Source: Treponema sp.
Lineage (GTDB): Bacteria > Spirochaetota > Spirochaetia > Treponematales > Breznakiellaceae
Direction: 5' to 3'
DNA length: 7,146 nt
Assembly (NCBI GenBank): GCA_031271075.1
Contig: JAISWN010000147.1
Span: 1 to 7,146 of the forward strand
In this document: piece after piece, positions 1-4,604 of the stretch
Layout: each line of letters begins with the position of its first letter
How positions within the stretch are numbered: the first letter of the stretch is position 1
Translations under genes and position numbers: made by a program
The notes under the pieces: model-generated
Seen by the model: only the letters and a program-made list of their open reading frames with translations
The model's database searches: none
What the model was told of the DNA's origin: nothing

Positions 1-118
1 GAGGAAAGGCATCCGTTTCTCAAAAACAGAACGGATGCACAAGATCGTTGTGGCCCTTACCATAAACATCTGGTTTTTTGGGAGAGTATGTTTGTTCCAA
101 TGAATTTAGAACATTACC
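1..118 (+). mobile_element. Right end of an IS1-family insertion sequence (partial, enters from left edge)
   Basis: Two independent signs support this. The first is a reading frame from base 2 to a TGA at 101-103 whose protein looks like the C-terminus of an IS1 InsB transposase. The second is the 21 bases at 98-118, which end in CATTACC. Read inwards from 118 they begin GGTAATG and finish CATTG, matching about 14 of 21 positions of the E. coli IS1 right inverted repeat as I remember it. The transposase stop lies inside the repeat. IS1 elements make 8-9 bp target duplications, so AATAAATCC at 119-127 is the predicted right-hand copy; the left copy is outside the window. The family assignment comes from pattern recall and was not searched. 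Confidence 0.6.
2..103 (+). CDS. IS1-family transposase, C-terminal fragment (5' end outside window)
   Basis: Only the last 33 codons are present, open to the left edge. They begin RKGIRFSKTERMHK, continue into a hydrophobic stretch IVVALTINIWFF, and end RVCLFQ before TGA. The pattern of arginine/lysine, then F-S-K/R-S/T, then an H-K-V-I-type helix is the tail of IS1 InsB proteins, which follows the last acidic residue of the DDE catalytic core. The catalytic residues are not in the window. The next gene downstream, prfH, is 207 bases away in another frame, so this is not part of the prfH operon. A second open frame over the same bases (1-120, ending TAA at 121-123) is judged spurious. Whether the element is intact cannot be seen. 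Confidence 0.55.
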   Translation, partial: RKGIRFSKTERMHKIVVALTINIWFFGRVCLFQ

Positions 119-309
119 AATAAATCCGCCGCGATTCACCGTTTCAACGAGGCTCTTGTGAGATTACCTCCTTTTATCTTGGAAGGGGTACTGCCGGGGG
201 CTTATTCTGTCCGCATAAAAACGGTACGGAAAGACCATTATCAAGAGTTGGACGGAACTCCGTTCCGATTCACCGGGCGGCAGAATGCCGCTGGTACAAG
301 AGGTTATCG
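119..309 (+). other. Unassigned stretch between IS end and prfH
   Basis: This stretch has no recognisable gene. The prfH frame is open back to 124 but holds no ATG, GTG or TTG before 310. A second frame is open from 110 through to 466 and reads fairly protein-like (for example HRFNEALVRLPPFILEG), so it could be the tail of a gene cut by the IS insertion. I do not recognise that protein, and it would overlap prfH by about 157 bases. No convincing sigma70 promoter was found. The hairpin at 272-295 is listed separately. Confidence 0.4.
272..295 (+). promoter_or_regulatory. Hairpin immediately upstream of the prfH ribosome binding site
   Basis: GCGGCA (277-282) pairs perfectly with TGCCGC (286-291) around a GAA loop. 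ACC (272-274) can extend the stem with GGT (293-295) across a small internal loop. The stem ends 4 bases before the AGAGG ribosome binding site of prfH (299-303). It could influence translation initiation. No function is proven and it may be fortuitous. Confidence 0.35.
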
Positions 310-963
310 TTGGATACAATTTTCTTATGCGTTTCTGCGGGAAGCGGTCCCGAAGAATGCGCCCACACCGCCGCGCTTACGGTACAAGTTTTACTACAGG
401 AAATACAGAACCTTCCGGAAGCCGATGTCAAAGTTAGTGTTATTGAAGATGAGCCTTCCCGGGTAAAGGGGAATATCCGCTCGGCGCTGCTTGCCCTGGA
501 AGGGAAGGAAGCAAAAACAATCGCCGGTTCATGGACGGGAATTGTCCAGTGGATTTGGCGGAGCGCCTACCGGCCCGGCCACAAACGGAAAAACTGGTTT
601 GTCTCAATAACGCAGCATAGCACGCCGGAACAGGGAGACGTGTTCTCTCCTTCGGATGTGCGTTTTGAAACCGCGAGGTCGGGCGGTCCGGGCGGCCAGC
701 ATGTCAACAAAACGGAAACCGCCGTCCGGGCGGTCCATATCCCAACCGGGAAAAGCGCCGTGGCCCGGGGGGAACGCTCCCAATTAATGAACAAGCGCCT
801 TGCCCTCGCCCGGCTTGCGTCCCTGCTTGCCGGGGAACAGGCGGACAAAGAAAAACAATCCCGCACAACGCTGCGCCATAGCCATTGGGAACTTGAGCGG
901 GGAAACCCTGTCCGTGTCTACGACGGGGAAACCATGAAATTGATTAGGAGGAATAATGTTTGA
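310..963 (+). CDS. prfH: Peptide chain release factor homologue PrfH (RF-H)
   Basis: This is a 217-residue class-I release factor paralogue with one catalytic domain. The hydrolysis motif SGGPGGQHVNKTETAVR lies at about residues 124-140, with GGQ at 128-130 placed in the peptidyl transferase centre. It lacks the stop-codon recognition domain of RF1/RF2. The N-terminus (GSGPEEC at 11-17), the segment SWTGIVQWIWRSAYRPGHKRKNW (about 74-96) and the tail ERGNP match E. coli PrfH as I recall it. Characterised PrfH releases the nascent chain from ribosomes stalled by cleavage of the 16S decoding centre, so RtcB can then repair the rRNA. The start is TTG: it is the only usable start in this frame, has AGAGG 6 bases upstream, and gives an N-terminus aligned with E. 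coli. The gene overlaps rtcB by 8 bases (stop 961-963, rtcB ATG 956), so translation is probably coupled. Confidence 0.93.
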   Translation: MDTIFLCVSAGSGPEECAHTAALTVQVLLQEIQNLPEADVKVSVIEDEPSRVKGNIRSALLALEGKEAKTIAGSWTGIVQWIWRSAYRPGHKRKNWFVSITQHSTPEQGDVFSPSDVRFETARSGGPGGQHVNKTETAVRAVHIPTGKSAVARGERSQLMNKRLALARLASLLAGEQADKEKQSRTTLRHSHWELERGNPVRVYDGETMKLIRRNNV

Positions 964-2188
964 TAAACTTGATAACAGAATAGAACAGGCACAGCCTCAT
1001 GCATCAAAGGGTGAACCGAAGGCTGAACCGATCCTGGTAAGTGGAAAGTATAACACCGCGCTGGTCTACGCCAAGGCGCTTGAATCAACTTGCGAAAACA
1101 AAATACGCCAGTACCTCGACCACCCCTCTTTCGCCGGTACAAGTGTGCGGATTATGCCCGACGTGCACCTGGGGAAAGGCACGGTGATAGGCTGGACCGC
1201 GACGTATGGCGATCTCATCATTCCCTCGGTCATCGGGCTTGATATTGGCTGCGGGGTATGCGCCTGTAATCTGGGGCGGGGCAATTTGCGGTTTGACAAG
1301 CTGGATGCGTTTATCCGCAAAAATATCCCCTCCGGCCAGGCGGTACGTTCCTCGCTCCACGAATCCCTTGCGGATATAAACCTATTCGCCTCCCGGAACA
1401 GCGGCGTTGCCGAATTATCCGGTGCGGGGCAGTTTGAAAATGAAATCCGCAAGCTCTGCGAAAAACAAAACCATAGCCCGGAGCGGGTATTTGCCTCCCT
1501 GGGAACCCTCGGCGGCGGGAACCACTTTATTGAAGTTGATGTCGATGAAAAGCATAACCGCTGGCTCCTGATACATTCCGGTTCAAGGATTTTGGGAGCG
1601 AGGACCGCCGAATACCACGAGATACTTGCGTTGCGGGAGACGGAAGCGGACAGCCCTATCAAGTACCTTTCAGGCTCATACGCCGGTGATTACCTTGCCG
1701 ATACTCATCTTGTCCAGCATTACGCCCGGGTCAACCGGGCGCTCATGGCCCAGACCATAGCGGAAGGTTTTTTCAAAGTTGACATCCGTGAAACGGAATA
1801 CCGGGACAGCCTGCACAACTATATTGATACCGCCGGAAAGGTGATCCGCAAGGGCGCGATTTCTGCCAAAGCAGGGGAAGCGCTGGTGATTCCCTTTTCC
1901 ATGTCCGAAGGGGCGGTTTTAGGCCGGGGCAAAGGCAGCGCCGCCTGGAACAACTCCGCTCCCCACGGTTCGGGCCGCAAGAAAGCCCGTACCGACGCGC
2001 GCGGCCTTTCCCTTGACGAATACCGGAAAGAGATGCGGGGGGTTTGGTCAAGCGTTATCTCTAAGGACACGCTGGAAGAAAGCCCGATGGCCTATAAAAA
2101 AGCCCGGGATATTCTGCCTTTTATCGGGGAAACGGTTGAGGTTGAACAGCGCCTTAAACCGCTTTATAACTACAAAGCGGTTGATTAA
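956..2188 (+). CDS. rtcB: RNA-splicing ligase RtcB (PrfH-associated type)
   Basis: RtcB joins RNA 2',3'-cyclic phosphate or 3'-phosphate ends to 5'-OH ends, using GTP and Mn2+ through a histidine-GMP intermediate. At 410 residues it is close to E. coli RtcB (408). Visible motifs, in order, are DVHLGKG (69-75), GLDIGCGV with metal ligands D96 and C99, LGTLGGGNHFIEV with N189/H190, LIHSGSR with H207, HNY with H287, and PHGSGR with the guanylylated nucleophile H337. No catalytic residue is missing. ATG 956 has a perfect AGGAGG at 946-951 with a 4-base spacer, inside the end of prfH. Linkage to prfH marks it as the subtype that reseals cleaved 16S rRNA after PrfH rescue, rather than a tRNA-splicing enzyme. 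Here prfH comes first, the reverse of the E. coli order as I recall it. No archease gene is adjacent. Confidence 0.95.
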   Translation: MFDKLDNRIEQAQPHASKGEPKAEPILVSGKYNTALVYAKALESTCENKIRQYLDHPSFAGTSVRIMPDVHLGKGTVIGWTATYGDLIIPSVIGLDIGCGVCACNLGRGNLRFDKLDAFIRKNIPSGQAVRSSLHESLADINLFASRNSGVAELSGAGQFENEIRKLCEKQNHSPERVFASLGTLGGGNHFIEVDVDEKHNRWLLIHSGSRILGARTAEYHEILALRETEADSPIKYLSGSYAGDYLADTHLVQHYARVNRALMAQTIAEGFFKVDIRETEYRDSLHNYIDTAGKVIRKGAISAKAGEALVIPFSMSEGAVLGRGKGSAAWNNSAPHGSGRKKARTDARGLSLDEYRKEMRGVWSSVISKDTLEESPMAYKKARDILPFIGETVEVEQRLKPLYNYKAVD

Positions 2189-2200
2189 AGAAGAAGCTGC

Positions 2201-2398
2201 ATGATTACCGTTATTGAAAACAGGGATTTTGTGGAAGGCGCTTTTAACACGCCGGAAGAAGCATCCGGGTATTACGCGAAGCATCCATCGCGAAACACCT
2301 GCCGGATTATCGAAACAGGTATCACGAGGTATCCGGTTTTCATTACCGAAACCGGGCGGGGCTTTCGGGAGTTCAAATCTGCCCAGAGGGAGATTTGA
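2201..2398 (+). CDS. Small unrecognised protein, possible third gene of the prfH-rtcB operon
   Basis: This 65-codon frame starts 12 bases after the rtcB stop at ATG 2201, preceded by a purine-rich AAAGAAGAAG (2187-2196) that could act as a weak ribosome binding site. I do not recognise the family. The protein begins MITVIENRDFVEGAF, has a short helical part (TPEEASGYYAKHP) and then a strand-rich part (CRIIETGITRYPVFITETG). There is no signal peptide or membrane segment. From codon 52 onward the sequence is identical to the 134-bp repeat array, and the last codons read antisense through the tRNA-Leu-derived fragment. The natural C-terminus may therefore have been replaced or truncated by the repeat. 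Spacing, strand and readable N-terminus support a real gene; the C-terminal 14 residues are doubtful. Confidence 0.5.
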   Translation: MITVIENRDFVEGAFNTPEEASGYYAKHPSRNTCRIIETGITRYPVFITETGRGFREFKSAQREI

Positions 2399-2668
2399 AC
2401 TTTTCACCCCAAAACGTCCTGTTTTGGCTTGAAAAGCCGCCTCAAGCCCCTTTCGGGCGCATCCTGCGCCCTTTCCCTCGCCCTGCTCGGCGGGGCTTTC
2501 GGGAGTTCAAATCTGCCCAGAGGGAGATTTGAACTTTTCAATCCAAAACGTCCTGTTTTGGCTTGAAAAGCCGCCTCAAGCCCCTTTCGGGCGCATCCCG
2601 CGCCCTTTCCCTCGCCCTGCTCGGCGGGGCTTTCGGGAGTTCAAATCTGCCCAGAGGGAGATTTGAAC
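2355..2668. repeat. 134-bp tandem repeat array (2.3 copies) carrying tRNA-Leu 3' ends
   Basis: The units are 2355-2488, 2489-2622 and a 46-base partial copy at 2623-2668 that runs into the tRNA-Leu gene. The two full units differ at only three visible positions (CC/AT at 2407-2408 versus 2541-2542, and T/C in the later hairpin loop). Each copy holds the last 20 bases of tRNA-Leu (2381-2400, 2515-2534, 2649-2668). In every copy GTTCAAATCT sits on one side and its exact complement AGATTTGAAC on the other, 10 bases apart. Further hairpins in unit 1 are CTTTTCA/TGAAAAG enclosing CCAAAAC/GTTTTGG (2400-2436), GGGCGC/GCGCCC (2455-2471), and a competing GGCTTGA/TCAAGCC (2426-2448). It resembles a duplicated integration or recombination region at a tRNA 3' end. 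Confidence 0.9.
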
Positions 2669-2672
2669 TCCC
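2635..2672 (-). repeat. 14-bp perfect inverted repeat spanning the tRNA-Leu T arm and 3' trailer
   Basis: GGGAGTTCAAATCT at 2635-2648 is the exact reverse complement of AGATTTGAACTCCC at 2659-2672, separated by 10 bases (2649-2658). The right arm is the 5' half of the tRNA T arm, and the left arm starts at the discriminator base and runs into the 3' trailer. In the minus-strand precursor transcript the trailer could therefore pair with the T arm instead of letting it fold normally. Confidence 0.9.
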
Positions 2673-2730
2673 ATGCTTTAACGGCACTGGTACCTGAAAC
2701 CAGCGTGTCTACCAATTCCACCATCTGGGC
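2648..2730 (-). tRNA. tRNA-Leu (anticodon CAG)
   Basis: Read on the minus strand, the acceptor stem GCCCAGA pairs perfectly with TCTGGGC, followed by discriminator A (2648). The D-arm region GGTGGAATTGGTAGACACGC is typical of bacterial tRNA-Leu. The anticodon stem is CTGGT/ACCAG with loop TTCAGGT, giving anticodon CAG (reads CUG). The long class-II variable arm contains TGC/GCA pairing, and the T arm is GGGAG TTCAAAT CTCCC. Length is 83 bases. The 3' CCA is not encoded. The gene is on the strand opposite to prfH-rtcB and the MBL gene, and its 3' end faces rtcB, the usual side for tRNA-targeted integration. Confidence 0.96.
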
Positions 2731-2738
2731 GTGTCATT

Positions 2739-2767
2739 ATAATAGGGATACCCATTATATTCGTCAA
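2739..2767 (-). promoter_or_regulatory. Sigma70-type promoter of tRNA-Leu
   Basis: On the minus strand, TTGACG (2762-2767) is a 5/6 match to the -35 box, and TATTAT (2739-2744) is a 5/6 match to the -10 box, with a 17-base spacer. Transcription would begin within a few bases of the tRNA 5' end at 2730. An overlapping TATAAT (2736-2741) would need a 20-base spacer and is less likely. Confidence 0.75.
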
Positions 2768-2890
2768 GTGCCCGCCGCCGCCGCCCCCGCCGGATAAAAG
2801 TTAGGAGCCTGCGGGACTTGCGGATTAACCGGCCCCTTACGGAGCTTGGGTATTTCCCCAAATTCGGTTAGTTTTGAATTGGCTCAACCG

Positions 2891-2916
2891 GGTTGGTTTT
2901 TGTGATGGAACCAACC
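2891..2916 (+). promoter_or_regulatory. Inverted repeat in the leader of the MBL-fold gene
   Basis: GGTTGGTT (2891-2898) and AACCAACC (2909-2916) form a perfect 8-bp inverted repeat with a 10-base spacer, ending 14 bases before the AGGAGG ribosome binding site. CAACC at 2885-2889 can pair with the first arm instead, giving two mutually exclusive folds. It could be an operator or a leader structure. There is no T-run, so it is not an obvious terminator. Confidence 0.4.
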
Positions 2917-2942
2917 GCGAAAATCATACCAGGAGGCGTGTT

Positions 2943-3788
2943 ATGAATTCCCGTGTTTTTTTGGGGCTTCTCTTCGGGGCCGTGGCGGTTCAGGGTTTTG
3001 GGGCGGATATTTTTTCCTGGAAGACCGGGGAATTTACCGTGGATATGCTGGTGGAAAACCGGGGGCCCGGCCGGCCGGGGATCCTTCTGGGGGCAAGCCA
3101 GGCCCAGCTTGACCGCTACCTTTCCGGCGGTAATTTTCAGTCCGAAACCAACACCTTCCTGATCCGGGGCCGGGGGCTTACGGTAGTGGTGGACACGGGT
3201 TTCGGGGGGGCGATCTTTGAAAGCATGAAAACCCTGGGGCTAAGCCCGGCGGATGTGGACGCGGTGCTTCTGACCCACCTGCACGGGGATCACATCGGGG
3301 GTCTCCAGCGGGACGGAAAAGCCCTGTTCCCCAAGGCCAAGCTCTACCTTGCGGCGGAGGAACGGGCCTGGTGGGTGGATACCCAGGGAAACGCCGGGGC
3401 AAAGGCGGCTCTTGCCCCCTACGAGGGCAGGACGGAAACTTTCCGGCCGGTCAAAATCGACGCCAACCCGCAGGAGATCCTGCCAGGTATCCGGGCGGCC
3501 GCGGCCTTTGGGCATACCCCCGGGCACACCGTGTTTCTGCTTGAGTCTTCCGGCCAGAAACTCCTTATCTGGGGGGATCTGATGCATGTGGAAGGGATAC
3601 AGTTCCCCCTGCCGGAGCTCTCGGTCAGTTACGACACCGACAGCGCTGCCGCGGCGGTGGTTCGCAGGGAGATCCTGGACTATGCGGTTCGGAACCGGAT
3701 ACCCGTCGCGGGGATGCACCTGGTGTACCCTGCCCTGGGCACGGTGGAGCGGGAAGGAACAGGCTACCGGTTTATCCCTGCCCGGTAA
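2943..3788 (+). CDS. Secreted metallo-beta-lactamase-fold hydrolase
   Basis: This is a 281-residue MBL-fold enzyme with a probable Sec signal peptide (NSRVFLGLLFGAVAVQGFGA; cleavage near residues 20-21), so it is likely periplasmic. The dinuclear metal site is complete: HLHGDH gives H112, H114, D116 and H117, TPGH gives H195, WGD gives D212, and GMH gives H259. The layout (NTFLI, VVVDTGFG, LGLSPADVDAVLLTHLHGDH, GHTPGHTVFLL) is that of the lactonase and organophosphate-hydrolase-like MBL proteins. The substrate cannot be told from sequence; a lactone, phosphotriester or related ester is possible. Start ATG 2943 is chosen for its AGGAGG (2931-2936, 6-base spacer) and signal peptide; the frame is open further upstream but lacks both features there. 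It appears to be transcribed alone, divergently from the tRNA. Confidence 0.85.
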   Translation: MNSRVFLGLLFGAVAVQGFGADIFSWKTGEFTVDMLVENRGPGRPGILLGASQAQLDRYLSGGNFQSETNTFLIRGRGLTVVVDTGFGGAIFESMKTLGLSPADVDAVLLTHLHGDHIGGLQRDGKALFPKAKLYLAAEERAWWVDTQGNAGAKAALAPYEGRTETFRPVKIDANPQEILPGIRAAAAFGHTPGHTVFLLESSGQKLLIWGDLMHVEGIQFPLPELSVSYDTDSAAAAVVRREILDYAVRNRIPVAGMHLVYPALGTVEREGTGYRFIPAR

Positions 3789-4026
3789 ATCTGACTTATA
3801 GGTTTTGTTTATATGGGCGCATCGCCGCCACGCGGCGACCGGGCTATCCGGGGCTCCGCTATTGCTCCGGCCCCGGCACGGGGCGCCGGGTCTGCTCCGC
3901 ACCCCTCCTATCCCTTGCGCGGTTTTACGCAAAAAGCCTCTGCCGCATAAAGAAGTTACAGGCGGAACCAGGATCAGGTTTGACGCCCTGTTTTGGGGGG
4001 GCTGGTTTTGGGGGGGCTGGTTTGGG
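3789..4026 (+). repeat. GC-rich intergenic region with hairpins and G tracts
   Basis: No gene is seen here. TCGCCGC (3822-3828) and GCGGCGA (3832-3838) form a 7-bp stem with a 3-base loop. GCCCCG (3870-3875) and CGGGGC (3879-3884) form a 6-bp stem inside a larger CCGG-flanked structure. TTGCG/CGCAA form a further short stem around 3915-3935. Near the right end, the 15-base motif TTTTGGGGGGGCTGG occurs twice exactly (3991-4005, 4006-4020), followed by a partial third copy at 4021. The hairpins may end MBL transcription, but none has a clear T-run after it. It may be a dispersed intergenic repeat. Confidence 0.5.
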
Positions 4027-4055
4027 GGGACAGAACGTTTTTTTTCTGCTAAAAT
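4027..4055 (+). promoter_or_regulatory. Promoter of the envelope operon, placed for a leaderless mRNA
   Basis: GGGACA (4027-4032, 4/6 match to -35) and TAAAAT (4050-4055, 5/6 match to -10) are separated by exactly 17 bases. Transcription would start about 7 bases after the -10 box, at the A of the ATG at 4062. No Shine-Dalgarno-like sequence lies before that ATG, which agrees with leaderless initiation. Confidence 0.5.
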
Positions 4056-4061
4056 TACTCT

Positions 4062-4604
4062 ATGTTCCCCTTTTTGGATCTGGCGGAGAAAGTCCGGAAA
4101 AAGGCGGCTCAACTGCCTGCCTTTGCGGGTAAACTTGCGGATTCGGCGAGGGGCCCGGTTGCCAAGGCCGGGAAGCTGGTAAAAGGCTGGAGGGAAAGAA
4201 CCTGGGATCTGATCCTCCGGGGTATCCGGGAAAAGCTGCCCTGGCTTGAGGGAAAGCTGGGTTTTGTGCTGATCGGCCTGGGGCTTGTGCTGTTTCTCCT
4301 TCTGGTGGTTCTGGTAACGGCGCTTGTGGCCCCCAATGCCGGGCTTGCGGCGGCGGGGGAACGGGAGATTCCTGCCGGGGAGACGGGCGGCCTGATCCGG
4401 GACGCGCCTATACCCCCGGAGGAGCTTTTCCTTCCCGATGAACCGGACTTTCTGCCCGGGGTAATCCCCCAACGGGAAGCGCGGAAAGTCTGGACCGCGG
4501 AAGATGCGGAACCTTACTGGTACAATCCCCTTGAAAGGGGCGGGGAAGAGTGGCGGAACCGGATCAGGGCGGCGCTTGATGAATTCCTGGAGCATGTTCC
4601 ATGA
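4062..4604 (+). CDS. Single-pass inner-membrane protein of unknown function
   Basis: This is a 180-residue protein that I do not recognise as a named family. The first 65 or so residues are basic and amphipathic (EKVRKKAAQL, AGKLVKGWRERTW) and probably cytoplasmic. One strong membrane helix follows at about 66-90 (FVLIGLGLVLFLLLVVLVTALVA). An acidic, proline-containing segment of about 90 residues should be outside. It ends with a tryptophan/tyrosine-rich motif (WTAEDAEPYWYNPL, about 144-157) and a short helix (WRNRIRAALDEFLEHVP) that may be a binding surface. ATG 4062 is the first start after an in-frame TAA at 4050-4052. The stop overlaps the next gene as ATGA (4601-4604), so the two are translationally coupled and probably act together in the envelope. 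Confidence 0.8.
   Translation: MFPFLDLAEKVRKKAAQLPAFAGKLADSARGPVAKAGKLVKGWRERTWDLILRGIREKLPWLEGKLGFVLIGLGLVLFLLLVVLVTALVAPNAGLAAAGEREIPAGETGGLIRDAPIPPEELFLPDEPDFLPGVIPQREARKVWTAEDAEPYWYNPLERGGEEWRNRIRAALDEFLEHVP

Noticed and set aside
9..38. 9-bp inverted repeat GCATCCGTT/AACGGATGC near the left edge
   Set aside because: It lies inside transposase codons, is not followed by a T-run on the plus strand, and has only a weak CCTTTCCTC on the minus strand, so I could not assign it as a terminator.
1..123. Open frame 1 at the left edge (41 codons to TAA)
   Set aside because: It competes with the frame 2 reading, which matches the IS1 transposase tail and ends inside the inverted repeat. A frame this short is easily open by chance.
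144..154. 11-base TCAACGAGGCT shared in inverted orientation with 6647-6657
   Set aside because: About a dozen 11-base matches are expected by chance in a 7-kb self-comparison, and the flanks align only loosely. It could be a dispersed repeat, but the window alone cannot show it.
166..172. AGGAGGT on the minus strand resembling a strong ribosome binding site
   Set aside because: No ATG, GTG or TTG lies within a usable distance on the minus strand, and no long minus-strand frame follows.
158..466. 102-codon GTG-initiated frame overlapping prfH
   Set aside because: Half of it overlaps the well-supported prfH in another frame, there is no ribosome binding site before the GTG, and I do not recognise the product. 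It is kept only as a possible gene remnant in the 119-309 discussion.
1066..1662. 198-codon minus-strand frame inside rtcB
   Set aside because: It is fully covered by rtcB, whose catalytic motifs are all in the plus-strand frame.
2355..2668. CRISPR array
   Set aside because: The 134-base period has no unique spacers; the whole unit is repeated, and it contains tRNA sequence.
2874..2945. Upstream TTG start for the MBL-fold gene (23 extra residues)
   Set aside because: The extra residues bury the signal peptide, and the ATG at 2943 has its own perfect AGGAGG at good spacing.
3240..4595. 451-codon frame on the minus strand
   Set aside because: It runs antisense through the MBL gene, the intergenic hairpins and the membrane-protein gene, with an Arg/Pro/Gly-rich composition typical of shadow frames in GC-rich DNA.
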